DNA of 64,000 nucleotides, taken from Lethocerus indicus. Taxonomy: Eukaryota; Arthropoda; Insecta; Hemiptera; Belostomatidae. Of this stretch, positions 34,545 to 52,325 are shown in pieces; the first letter of the stretch is position 1; each line of letters opens with the position of its first letter. A model generated the notes under the pieces. It was not told where the DNA came from and made no database searches. It saw only the letters and a program-made list of their open reading frames with translations. Where the stretch lies: positions 9,548,001-9,612,000 of the forward strand of contig JACDQD010000004.1 of assembly GCA_019843655.1 (NCBI GenBank), written 5' to 3'. A program made the translations under genes and the position numbers.

Positions 34545-36282
34545 TATAACATTAGACAAACCAGCATATGTTATCGGGTCAACGAAAGAACGATGAGACT
34601 ACAACGGGCGGATAGAAAGAACTGTTAGCCAAGAGCTAAGGTCTTACGGGTGACATTTCTCACTTCAACCTTGAGGTTTGGTCGTGAAAGGTGAGTATGT
34701 GATTTAATGTTTTATAGTAGGCAAATGCCTCTCGCGGTAATATTTTATTCGCACTTAAAACCAGTTTCCACTCGGGCCGTTATTAACGGATCCTTGATGA
34801 CGTATTCAATGGACACGATGCGTTACTTCGTTTTTGATGATATTCCGAATAATACATTTTTTCGCAAATTCAAACGTAACATTTTATCAACCTAATAACA
34901 CTTGATACCACAGTACCTCAGTGGAATTTAACACCTCCTTTCTCACAAACTAAATAAAACAACCGAGAATCTCGTTTATCTTCAGCTAACATAAATTTAA
35001 ACTATTAACCAAGTTACGCTTATTAATGGAAAAGTAAATAATACTTCTACTTTTAATTATATTATGTACTGTAATTATATTATGAACAAACTCACTAAAA
35101 TTCTACCTAAGTATTTATTAAGTTACTAGTAATGTTATTTTAAAATTCTCCACACAAAGGAACCATTTTATAATAAATGAACCATAAATCCACAATTGTT
35201 TACATTAATTGTTTACTTACCAAAATAACTTTTGATTGCTTAGGATTAACTTGATGTTGAAATAATAAACTGAAATTAAGGTACAGATTATAGATGATTA
35301 CACTTACCTAAATTTAATGTTATTTTATTTTTCAATTATGGAATAAAGTGCAAGTAAATGAAAAAGTACAATAGTAAATGTAAAAGAATAGATCCCATGA
35401 GGTAATAAGTAATTTAAAAGCCACCACATAGTTCTATCCATGTAGTTTAATAGAAATTTAATAGAATAGAAACAAATTAATTGCATCAAAATTAAATATA
35501 CAAACCTGACAGCCAACAATGTTCTTTCTTTATATTTTTATATCTATTATCAATATTAATACATTTAATTACAAATAAATATTCTCATTTGTAATAAGTA
35601 ATCGAAAAATGATCATATTTAAGTTGATTCCAGGTTAGGTAAGTTTATAATTTCATTAAACATAATACAATTGAAAATATCTCTAAATTTGGCCTTTTTC
35701 CAAACTATTCTGCATTAATATGTTATACTTTTCATATTTATATAATTTTTATTAGTTTTAGTGATCCATTCTATAATCTAACTCAGATTTTATGATAAGC
35801 AATTTACAGGCTAGAAATCTGGAGGATGCATGAACAGGACCATTGATGAGAGGATGAGATTTTTTATCTGAAACTTAATTTAGATTATATATTTATATAA
35901 TTTAATACTATATTTCATTACTTTTATCACAAATTGTCTTACTAAAATTTGTTTAAAATAAATATGTCGTAACAGAGAACTAAAGCTGCATTATCTGTAC
36001 AAGTTTAACTCTCACTGTATACATAAAAAATCTTTACCCTGAGTATTTAAGTTAGGTTAAGAGATTGATTAAGTTTAAACTAGGAAAAAGAAGTTGAGGA
36101 GGTAACTACTATTAGTAAAGCTTCCTGAAAAAAATATTTTACATATACAAGGGCATTTTTTTCTAGCAATTTTAGCAACCAATCAAATGACATAATTTAT
36201 TAAATATATCAGTGGTGTGGAGGTATTTATCATTAGCATACTGAGTACACTAATTCTTAATCTTACATAACATAATGTAACA

Positions 36283-36345
36283 TGAACACCCAGGTTACGG
36301 ATTTTTTATCTCTACGGCTAGAATCAAACCTCAACCTTTCCTTAT
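36283..36345 (-). mobile_element. Fragment of a tRNA-derived SINE
   Basis: On the minus strand it shows a B-box-like GGTTTGATTCTAGCC (36316-36330) followed by a tail CCTGGGTGTT, which is shared with the fragment at 55081-55170. No head or target-site duplication was found. Confidence 0.5.
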
Positions 36346-36459
36346 TTCATAATTATGATTTAAAAATATAAGAAACAACATAAACAAAAAATAAAAAAAT
36401 TTATAATCATATTTACACTATACATGTTGTCAATATGGTAAAAATGTATAAAAATAATG

Positions 36460-36461
<2 letters not shown>

Positions 36462-36506
<45 letters not shown>
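36462..36506. repeat. (TA)n microsatellite
   Basis: About 22 TA units downstream of the PHF21A-like gene. Confidence 0.95.
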
Positions 36507-36509
<3 letters not shown>

Positions 36510-36817
36510 ATTTCTTGTTTCAGGATGCTATCAGTATGACAGAAATAATGCTACAAGAAAACTGGAACAAAAGAAATAAATGCCATTACATTTGTAAAAT
36601 AAACATAACACAAAATAATATACAATTTATAATGAAAGACATCTTCAATTAGTTTTTTGTAGGTTTAACAAAAACTTGTAATGGATTATTACAAAAAATA
36701 ATAAACTGTCGAGTGTGTTGTATGTGTATACGTATATATATACACATACCTTCCATAGCTGTTATTAAATTAGAGAAAATAGGACATTTGCAACAAGCTG
36801 TTGCTATTATGAAACAG

Positions 36818-42516
<5,699 letters not shown>

Positions 42517-43636
42517 CCCGGCCCTCGATATAACTCAGTTATCGAAAACTTATCAGCAAACTTCAAAACACTCTCATCAGTTGAATAACTCTCAAACTAC
42601 CAGCTCAAAGTACCAACTCAAGACAATAACGGAAGTTAAAAACTAAACCCTTTGTATATCCTAGAAGTTTGAGGCTATATTGATAACAACTTTAAAATTG
42701 TTATGCAAATAAAAGAATATTATTCTTTACGCTAATACTCTATGGTATACAATAACATGCACGAATATAAAAATAAAAACTTGGCTAAGAAATACGATAA
42801 AAAATATGAACTTAGTACAATTATCAGATATTGAATATGGAAACCAGGGTATTTCAGCGCAGCCAACTTTGATTTCAAATAAATACATTTAGGTATTTAG
42901 TCTTATCGCGAAAACATTGTGATGCGAACATTAGAGAAACCTCCGGAAAAATATATTCCTGAAATGTTACAACATAGATTATTTTCAAGCTTTGTTTTAA
43001 GAAATACTAGTTTTTATTTATTTTAGTTAACCATACAAATAATTAAAACAACAATAATAAGGAAGAATGTCTACTTACAGAGAAGAGCAATTATAAGCAT
43101 TTCAATTTTTATAGGCAGGAAAATACTAAAAATTTTCTTCAATAAACTTGAATCTATTGAATTGGTCATTAATCATGGCATAACAAGAAATATGATTGTA
43201 CAGAATTAAGTGGAATGTGTTGAATAAAACACTTTCGGCATACATACCAATAAAATAAAAAAAAATAAATAAAAATCCTATATTATATAAACAAATTTTC
43301 ATATAAAATAATGTACATATATACCACAGCTTTCCAATATTTAATAGTTTTTACCTAACCACTGTAAAACAACGTGAATGCGAATCGGAATGAGGTTAGA
43401 GAGTAGATTATATTTGATGGTTTCCCAGCTAACGATACTTTTTTAATCCACAGTTGAATAAACAATATTTAATTTTAAATGACACTATTTACTTAATGAT
43501 CCATTTAATTGGTAATCAATTACATCATACTTTGTTATCGCCAGTCTAGCAGAATTGTTGGCGGCACTGTTTCAGTCAACGAATACTTTAGAACTTAAAT
43601 AGTTGTTGTGGTTATTCTGTGATTTTTATTCTTAAA
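42517..43636. promoter_or_regulatory. Divergent promoter interval, PHF21A-like / Nup50
   Basis: About 1.1 kb between the two divergent transcription units, with G+C-richer patches next to each start. No gene is seen. No TATA box stands out. Confidence 0.4.
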
Positions 43637-43773
43637 GGTAAATTTAAGTATTAAATTGAATCATCGCTTCGTGGCTATCCTACTCCTGCCTTCACTTTAA
43701 ACCTCCGAATGATAAATGGCAATAGGATATGTGTTAGGTTAATGTTTTGTTTAATCGTGACATATATGTTTAG
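43637..43773 (+). other. Candidate 5' UTR intron of Nup50
   Basis: Donor TTAAAG|GTAAAT at about 43637 and acceptor GTTTAG|AGAG at 43773, six bases before the ATG. A short leader intron is inferred from the splice signals only. Confidence 0.45.
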
Positions 43774-43779
43774 AGAGAA

Positions 43780-46496
43780 ATGTCAAAACGTGCTGCAACT
43801 AGTGAGTTGAACCACAATAATTGGGATGAAGAAGAGGCTCCTGAAGAAGCCGGAGTCTTTGAAACGGCAGCACCTGATGTTATCGAAAAAAGAGTAATCC
43901 GAACTGCAAAGCGAAGAATCGGAAGTACGCTGCCAAAGGTAGCGTGACCTTTTCAATTTCAAAGCTTCACAATTCTGCAGTTGGCATGTATCATAAAAGT
44001 GAAGTATATATAATGACTGCAAATAATAAAAACGTCTATGAACATGTGTATATCTTGAAATGTAATTGTTTTTTCCTTGTTACACTTGAATTGCATGAAT
44101 AATGTTTTGCTGGATTATTACTATGTTATTATTATTAGCATTTATCATTTAAATAAATTAACTTAGGTCTTAAAATACATTTTTGTAATAATATATATTT
44201 GGGGAGGATGGTATGGCCCATGTTAAGGAATGTAACATGCATTACAGATGGTTTTAAACGGATTTGTTTGAATTAATTGCTTTATTATCTGACGTTATTT
44301 CAGTAATTCAAATGAGGGCTATAAACTTTCACATTGTCCTTCATGTTGTTTCTACAACTGAAAAATTCTTATCTTTAAAAAGGTTATTTTATTATATCAG
44401 TAGTAGCGTTTTTAGACAATTCTACATTATAGAGAGGTAAACTATTCATTTTTTATTTTAAAATAAACTATAAAACTTTTAAAATTCAAACTGTTATTAA
44501 TTTGGAAAAGAATACCAAGAATTTATTTAAGATAGTTATTTTTTTAAGATATTTCAGAAAATGTTTCACTCCGACAGCCTTAGAACAGATAGATAAATAA
44601 AGAAACCAAACCATATATTTGAAATCCTAGTACATGATATTAAGCTGTATTATCTGGTTCTCATTTTAGTTTAATTTTGTGATATAAGTTAGTTAACCAC
44701 TGTATTTTTATTGTTGATTTTATTATAACAAACCATTATTGCTACATTAGATCAGGCATTTTCAATTAACTGACATGTTTGTAGTGATTCTGGGGATTTT
44801 AGCTCTTGAAAAGCCTTTAATGTATTTATTAATATAATTTGTATGTATTATTGCAGGAAGAGAAGAAGAATGCGTTTTCTGCGTTTACAGGTTTTGGAGT
44901 AAAAGTGCCAAATTCAAATGATAACCAAGTTAAAACTTCAGGTAGCAACTTAGAACCTAAGGAAAATTTTAGTGCCAATAAGTCTGAGAATAACAATATA
45001 AATGATGAAACCTACTTGTCAAGATTAAAAGGTTTAAATGAAAGTTTTCTAGAATGGATAAAAATGCACATTGGCAAAAATCCATGTTGTATTTTAACTC
45101 CCATATTTCGTGACTACGAGAAATATTTAGAAACAATTAATGAAAAGAAAAACAAGGACAAAAACTCAAGCACTCCAAAAGAAGGAAATATTAAAATTGA
45201 TTTCAAATTTAATTCTTCAAACACAGAATTGTCAGGAAATAATCAGAAAACTTTAATCCCATTAGTTAAGAGCAGTGAAAGCCCGAAAGATTGTTTATCT
45301 TCAGGGCCCATTTTCAGTTTTAATAGTAACAAAAGTCTTTTGTCCACAAATGCACCATCATCAGATTTATTCAAACCTTGTGACAAAAGTGGCATTAATT
45401 CTTCTACCAATATTACTGGGTTTACCATTGCACAAAGGTCAGTAATTCTATACTAATATTTTATGTTGTATTAATGCCATTAAAATTATCTATTACTAAG
45501 ATACTAAATACTTATACAGTGAAAAAACTTTTACAATTGGAAATGTGATATCACAAGCAAATAGAGAAGATGAAGACTCTGAAGTGCCTCCAAAAAATGA
45601 ATTTAAACAAGTAACTGAAAAGGACTCTGTATTCTCTCAAAGGTAATTAATTTTTCTTTCTATATGACACAGTTTCATTTGGTCAACACGTCTTTGTAAT
45701 TCATTATTTTGTCTTATAATGAATTCATATTTAACTCTGACTATGAGGAAAAGTTCCATTATAGTTTGAAATTTTATATAATGTAAAACTTTCATGTAAT
45801 AATTTGTCCAAATATATTTTTAATTTATTTTAATAACTAGTTACCCACTGTTGTAATTCAAAGATTCAGTACTTAACTTGAAGGAAGAATTATTAATTTT
45901 TAAGTATCTTATTATCAAATAAGTTTACATTTCCCCTTTACATTTCATTACACTTTAATTTTGAAGGGACTTCTCACTTCTTGTATTCATTGAAATAACA
46001 AAATTGATATTGTTATCGTTATAATATCACCACTTTCCCTTACCATTCACAGTGTATCAAGTGTTAAGTAAATTTGTATTATAAAATGTTTAATGTAGTG
46101 CCTTACATGTATTAACATTGCATGCATTCGATTTGAATGCCACAATTTAAAAAAGCTGTTTCTTACATAGATAGTGCTGTTGATTTCAGGGTAAAAGTAT
46201 TTGTTAAGAAGAATGATAATTTCTCAGATCGAGGAGTCGGAATGCTTTACGTAAAACCAACAACAAATGGGAAATATCAAGTAATTGTACGGGCAGACAC
46301 AAGTTTAGGAAATATACTTTTTAATATCATTTTAACAGAAGCAATTCCAACGAAGAGGGTTGGCAAGAATAATGTAATGCTTATTTGTATACCTACTCCG
46401 GACTCTAAGCCTCCTCCGACCCCTGTACTTCTTAGAGTTAAGACCTCAGAAGATGCTGACAATTTGTTGGCAGAATTTACAAAGTATAAAAAATAA
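43780..46496 (+). CDS. Nup50: Nucleoporin Nup50
   Basis: Nuclear-basket nucleoporin that binds importin-alpha and Ran and speeds import-complex disassembly. Exons 43780-43938, 44857-45437, 45520-45642 and 46190-46496 join to 1170 nt, 389 residues. The N-terminus MSKRAATSELNHNNWDEEEA followed by RVIRTAKRR is the importin-alpha-binding segment. An AFTGFGV motif gives the FG character. A conserved helix reads LSRLKGLNESFLEWIKMHI. A low-complexity Ser/Asn-rich linker follows. The last exon is a Ran-binding domain: VKVFVKKNDNFSDRGVGMLY, then RADTSLGNILFN and the C-terminal LLRVKTSEDADNLLAEF. The exon 45642/46190 join was chosen because it restores the RanBD start in frame. AATAAA at 46540-46545 is a likely poly(A) signal. 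Confidence 0.95.
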
Positions 46497-46539
46497 ATTT
46501 GATGTTTATTACAAATGTCTGTTTAAAAGAAACAAAATG

Positions 46540-46545
46540 AATAAA
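46540..46545 (+). terminator. Candidate Nup50 polyadenylation signal
   Basis: AATAAA 44 bases after the Nup50 stop codon. Confidence 0.45.
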
Positions 46546-48359
46546 ACTTTCAGTGTATTGAATATGGGGACTAAAATCTCAGGTTACATTAACAGTGTTG
46601 TTCCTTAGAATGTATGGGGGATATTTCCCTTATTAAAAGTTAAGGTATGTATGTGTTTGCATTTAGGAATTGACTATTCGACCACATCAATATTTTTAAA
46701 AGAATCATGTTATATATAAATATATATTTTTTGTGTAATTATAGTCAGTGTAATCAGGATAATTTAATTTTGTTAACAATTATTTCATTTCCTACATTTT
46801 GACTGTTTTCATATTTTCTAGAAAATCAGTAGTGTTCCTCATTGTTATTAATGTGAATATTTTAATGCCATAATGACATTGCTCTTTTGAATATTTGAAA
46901 TCTATTTAATTTTATGTGAAATTAATTTGATATGGAACTGTTTGATTTTATTCTGCAGTTCCTGAAACTGCATACCAAGATTTTAATCTTGAAATTTGAG
47001 TCATGTGATTACTTAAAACTGTTACAGTAAATGTTGACAGCTGGAAATTTTAAATCATAAAAAATTCTGAAGTGCTACATTAAAGAATAATCATTTTTAC
47101 AAGGAGCAAGTTTGTGAACAAGTACAAACATAGAGTCCTTGAATAGATTTTTAACATTTTTTGAACTATTCATTAATGTTTAACAAATAAATACAAGTAG
47201 ATATTTTACAGGGTCTGGTTTCTTAATTGAATCTATCATTTAGTAATGTACATCCGTATGAGAGGAAGTAAGTGTCAAGCAGTCCACTTGGACAGCATGG
47301 TGTTGTGTTCACACAAAATTATTCGTAGCCATAATTCTATAAATATCAACAAGTGTCTTTTGTAAGCAAACATAAAAGGCAAAATTTTAGATATCAATCT
47401 TTTAATAAAACTGAAACTGAAGAATAGCAAGCATTTTTCCTGGTGTACCTGAGGGTTAATGTTGATTTATTTAACAAATTTTGAAATATATACATTATTA
47501 TAGGTCACCAGGAAAATATTAAATATAAGTTAAATTAACATGTAAGTTACTGTCGTGTTTATACTGTAATCAATTTTTATATCAAGTTAACTGAAAAACA
47601 ATCTGTAACAATATTATCTTTGTAGTGTGCACAACTAATGTGATTCAAATATTTTCACCCTTATTTGAAGTGACTATTGTACAGTTCTTAATTTGAAAAG
47701 TATTCTCTCAGTAGTCATCAGTATGAAATTGGTATATGAAACAAACCATAAACTCTTGCAAATACTTAATGAGTTAATTGTAACAGAAAACTGTGAAAAA
47801 TTGATAAAATGTCTTTTGACTACATGTAATGCATGCAGGAAGAATTAACTGTTTATGAAATAGAAATTTTTTGTTGATATTTGTATCTTAAACATTTTAT
47901 ACATCATAATGATGTTTGCAACTAGTGTTTCTTTTGAACAAATCCTTGGTGTTCCTATAAAATGATACAACTATCATAATCTGAAACTAATTAAAACTTG
48001 AGCTGTGTAAAAAGACAAGAAGCAATTTTAAAAATATTAGTAAATTAAAATTTCACAGTAAAAAAAAGTGATCAACATTATATTTTGTGGTTCTGAATAA
48101 TTAACAGTGTGATGACTATGTATTTGCTTAAACAAAGCTTGACTTTTCATTATGATTTCTTTAAGTGTCCTAGAAATCTCGATTTAATTCATTTTATAAT
48201 TAACTTGTTTAATTAGCAGTTATATATTTCCACAAAACAAATTTAAAATAATTGCATCAGAATCAAATTTATTTAGGTAAGCTCATCGTACAAATTATTT
48301 TATAAATTGAACATATTACATTAACTTTCTACATCAACTTTATAAAGATTGGACAGAAT

Positions 48360-48413
<54 letters not shown>

Positions 48414-48690
48414 CACAAATTGCTGAATATTTTGAGGAAAAAGCATATTAAGAATGAGATTTAAAGTTTCAGTACACCATTAAACAGATATGTTTCTGCA
48501 TTCCCCTATTTAACATGAGGAGGAGATCCATAAGAGATCAGAAGCTGACATGGCATTTTTACATTAATCCCTTCTGAATGAAAAGAAGGAGTCTAAAAGG
48601 CGGTATTTCAATTGAAGAAAAAAAGAAAAATAAATCAAACCATATAATAAAAAGTGTGCACCTGAAGACAGATAATCTCAGAAAAATAAG
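46546..48690. other. Convergent interval, Nup50 / TADA2A
   Basis: AT-rich 3' flanks of both genes with a (TA)n run at 48362-48410. No further gene or element was recognised. Confidence 0.55.
48362..48410. repeat. (TA)n microsatellite
   Basis: About 24 TA units in the 3' flank of TADA2A. Confidence 0.95.
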
Positions 48691-51014
48691 TTAAGTAGGC
48701 TGCCAAATTAAGCCTTTTGATAAAAGATGATCATACATTTTTCTTGTCTTATTTACATCAATTTTAATAAGATGCCTTGCTTGAGCAAGTTTAAGGCCAT
48801 TATTCTTTTTACATTCTTGTATTAAGAGCTTCTTAAACCCATAATAGGTTTCTGGAACAATTCTTGCGATGGAACACAGATCTTTTTCCTCATCATCCAG
48901 TAATGTATACCTAAAAATTATTTTTCAATAGATAATAATAACTTAAAACAAAATTTTATGGTAAACCAAATAAATTCATATTGTTAAAAAACAATGCTAT
49001 AATTAAATCAGAATAATAATTTACCCGGGTAAATTGTGGAGTGCTAAAGGTGCTGAAGATCTTCTAGAAGCTCTTATACCCAAAGAATCAATGCTCAATG
49101 GTATGAAATTAGCTGCCAATTCCCTTCTGTATTTTAAGCGTTTTTTATTCAGTTTTTCGTACATTAAAACAGAATCGAGAAACTTCATGCCTAATGCACG
49201 ATAATTAATCATTGTGTTCAATTGAATTCTCAATTCAGTTTGATACTTCATCCTTTCAAGAAGGAGATCAAGTTCTGGACCTGTTTTCATAAACTGTATG
49301 AATCTGAGGAGTGTAGACAAGTTTTGTTTACCGCAGTAATTCTAAAAATAAAATGAGTCATTTACTTTGGGGCTACCAAATGATAATTATAAGATAGTTG
49401 GGTACTAACAGAGCCTGTAAGTGACAGTATTTAAAATTGCTTTTAAATAGATTTTTTTGGTTTGAATCATCAATATTTAAAAAAAAAAATATCAATTATT
49501 TTAATTTCAAAATCACAAAAATTAAATTAATATCAAATTTTTATCATTAAAATTTTGTTACCTATGTTACTGTCATTAATTTATTTGTTATTCTGCTTTT
49601 TCAGGAACCCAGCCAAACTGCTGTTTTGGCTTCCCATTCCCATGGATTAAAAACACAAACATAAAAATTAAAATACATGGAAATGCAACAATATGTATAT
49701 CTAACTAGATATCTGATAACATTTTGTATTTCTTTATTTTAGATAGCTCTATCCAGCAGAAGCATTTTACGTTTTTTTACTTTGTAGGCTCAGCCTTGAT
49801 ACTTCATTAGCTTAGCTGGGCTCTATCATTATGTCCTCAATAGAGACAATTTTCTCTATTATTATATTACACACAATTTCAGTATATGTGGCACATTTGC
49901 CTAAAAAAGCAAAATCATGTTCTGTCAAATAACATATCCTATGTTTTATAATTTATTTTTAAAAGGCATCTCCTACCAATTTTTATGTTTTAAGGGTATT
50001 TATGATTCACCAAAGAATCAATTTATTCAATGTGGATTATGTGAATCAATGCATAAACAACCAATAAGACATCGGCAAAGCACACATGCTGATTTCATAT
50101 GACTGTCTATTACAACATATTTTATCCCACAATATTTTTAAATTAATTCTACTCATTTATCACCTGACAGTTATATGATTTAAATAATAATTTTGCTTAT
50201 ATTAATTTCAAATGTTATTATTTTTATTACCTATTAAAAGCATATATCCAATTACCTCATATCTTTGAAACATGCTGTAAGTTTTCCTTCGATCTATAAG
50301 TGCATGATTTCTTATTATTTTTTTTCTCCTTGCACGTTCAGAAAGTCGAAAGTTATAGCTCTCAAGAAGAGCTACTTGTAACTCTTGATATAATTTACTG
50401 TCTTCACAGTCACCAAATGTGAGTTCTTCCCTTTCAGGGAAACACATTGCTGCCAAAACTGATTCAGCTTTATCATCACATTCTACATCAAATTCAGACC
50501 TTGCAGCATTGTATCCAGGACAAATAACAGAACTATAATATAAGGGCTTGTTTTTATGTACCAGTTTACATCCAGAGTCGTCTTCAAATGTTGGAAAAAT
50601 CAGTTTTGGGTCACTCAATTTGCCACAACCATTATATTTTGAATTGTTTTCTTCGTGTTCTATACTTTTCAAAATACCCTCTCTTTCGACTACATGACTA
50701 AGTCCGAAATCGCTTTTCAATTTGCAGTCACTCACACTTAAATTACAGCCGTTGGAACAAAGTCGGTTTGATTTGCGGACTTTACTGAAGATATCAGTGG
50801 CGGACAATAATTCGTAATCAGGGTCCAAAATGAACTTTTTAAGGAAATGGAGTTCGCACTGTTTCGGCGTGTAATCATGCAAGCGCGCCGAAACGTCTTT
50901 CCAATTTCCATATCCGAATTCCAATATTGCTGACAATAGTTTGATATCCTCCTCCTTGGTCCAAGAGTCGGCTGCAGTAGTCATGACCACACTGTCAGCA
51001 CAGCTCATAACCAT
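48691..51014 (-). CDS. TADA2A: Transcriptional adaptor ADA2a-like, without ZZ finger
   Basis: Adaptor of the Gcn5/PCAF acetyltransferase complexes (ADA2a type, ATAC). Exons 50256-51014, 49025-49341 and 48691-48910 join to 1296 nt, 431 residues. A SANT domain starts almost at once: ADSWTKEEDIKLLSAILEFG, GNWKDVSARL, CELHFLKKFI. Then come an unusual Ser/Cys/Lys-rich spacer, the ADA2 motif FRLSERARRKKIIRNHALID, the helical region, RRSSAPLALHNLPG, and a SWIRM domain (ELCS-type start, LKLAQARHLIKIDVNKTRKM). These last motifs identify the ADA2a branch. ADA2 proteins normally begin with a ZZ zinc finger just before SANT; here the frame closes at TAA (51066-51068) and no ZZ-like exon was found upstream to 52325. 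The start chosen is the first ATG (51014); later ATGs are possible. Either the ZZ was lost or its exon is missed. Confidence 0.88.
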
Positions 51015-52325
51015 GAACTTCACTGAAACCTCCTCGAGTGGTAGGTAAAGCGCACAACCCAAAAATTAGTTCACAAATAAAACCTAGTATGAATGAGATG
51101 CTATTTTATGCCACTAACGGGATTGTGTGATAAATAAACGCTCCTGCTGTAAAATGCAGAAATTGATAGGTGCTTATAACAACCCAATATTCAAACTGTA
51201 CATTTTCTACTATTTAATAAAATGTTTAAATCTTATACCATTTGCTACCCATGTTATTAATTGAAAAATGAACTATAGTTTTGAGATAGGCTACATCATA
51301 ATTATTCAGCTAAATTGTTTTTTTAATCCTAATTTATCAAATAATTTAAGAAGTAAATGTAATATTACAATGATAATAAGATTCATAAAGACAACAATCC
51401 TGTTGGAGGAGATTCAAATTATCAATACCTAAAAATAATGTAATTAGTTAACAGTGTTAATAATCACACTTTAACATTTATATGTTCATGCTATATAAAA
51501 AAAAATCATAGATAAAACTAAATTATTATGTGAGTAAATATATCATTATAAAAATATATATAGGGTGAAAATTTTATTTCTTTTAATAATTATGTACACA
51601 CAATCAAAGTGTATAAAAACACTTATAAATTATTACATTTCCTTTTTATATCTTGCAAATATAAATTATATTATATACATTAAACAAATGCACTTCAAGA
51701 TTTTGAAATAATATATACAATTTAATCAACATGGTTAAAACTTGTCAAAGCAGTAAAAAAAACAGGATAGAATTGCTGGAAATATGAAACAATTATTTTA
51801 TAAATAATGTGTGAAGATTTATACTGCAACGGAAATCTAATTTCAAAATAATTGCACCTTTATCAAAAATAATTAAATAAAAATGGTAACTTTACTGCAA
51901 TATTTTACCAAAACCATTTGCTCTTAAAACAAATATTTTTTGCCATTTATAAACGTACATAGGTACAATAAAAATAGAATTTAATTTACTACTCAAGTAC
52001 TCTTTAGTTATAAAAGAAATCTGGGATGCATGAGTAAAAGCCCAAGAAATAAATAAGATAAATTCTTAAACGAGATCAAAATTCACATCTGTACACAATT
52101 TAAACTGCTTTTACTTAAATTAACTTTAAAATAATTATACAGAAATTTCTATTTTTGTAAATATGTAATAGATTTACATCATCCCTCCTCTACTGAATTG
52201 AGTTAAAATAACAAACTTTAAACAATAAACTTGTAAAACTCATCAACTTATAAAACATCAAAATAAAATCTAAACAACTGCTAAAACAATGAGCCCTTTA
52301 TATAAGTGAAAAAAGATTTGATGTG
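51015..52325. other. Interval between TADA2A and LIN9
   Basis: Upstream of TADA2A and downstream of LIN9. AT-rich, no ORF with family resemblance. In particular no paired Cys-x2-Cys signature of a ZZ finger was seen on the minus strand. Confidence 0.55.

Larger units (their letters stand above)
34545..36817. other. Interval between the Ly6 and PHF21A-like genes
   Basis: The first part (34545-34900) is G+C-richer and contains a strong plus-strand splice donor, AAAG|GTGAGT at 34690/34691. It may be the Ly6 promoter region with a divergent non-coding exon. The remainder is AT-rich with a SINE fragment at 36283-36345 and a (TA)n run at 36462-36506. No protein gene was recognised. Confidence 0.4.

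Noticed and set aside
35325..35519. Hydrophobic ORF considered as the Ly6 signal-peptide exon
   Set aside because: No ATG in a fitting phase before a donor; exon 34472-34544 fits in phase and sequence.
46137..46189. N-terminal extension of the Nup50 RanBD exon (MPQFKKAVSY...)
   Set aside because: It lies before a clear TTTCAG acceptor; splicing at 46190 restores the family sequence.
50208..51062. TTG-initiated N-terminal extension of the TADA2A frame
   Set aside because: No in-frame ATG or acceptor supports it and the extra residues do not resemble a ZZ finger.
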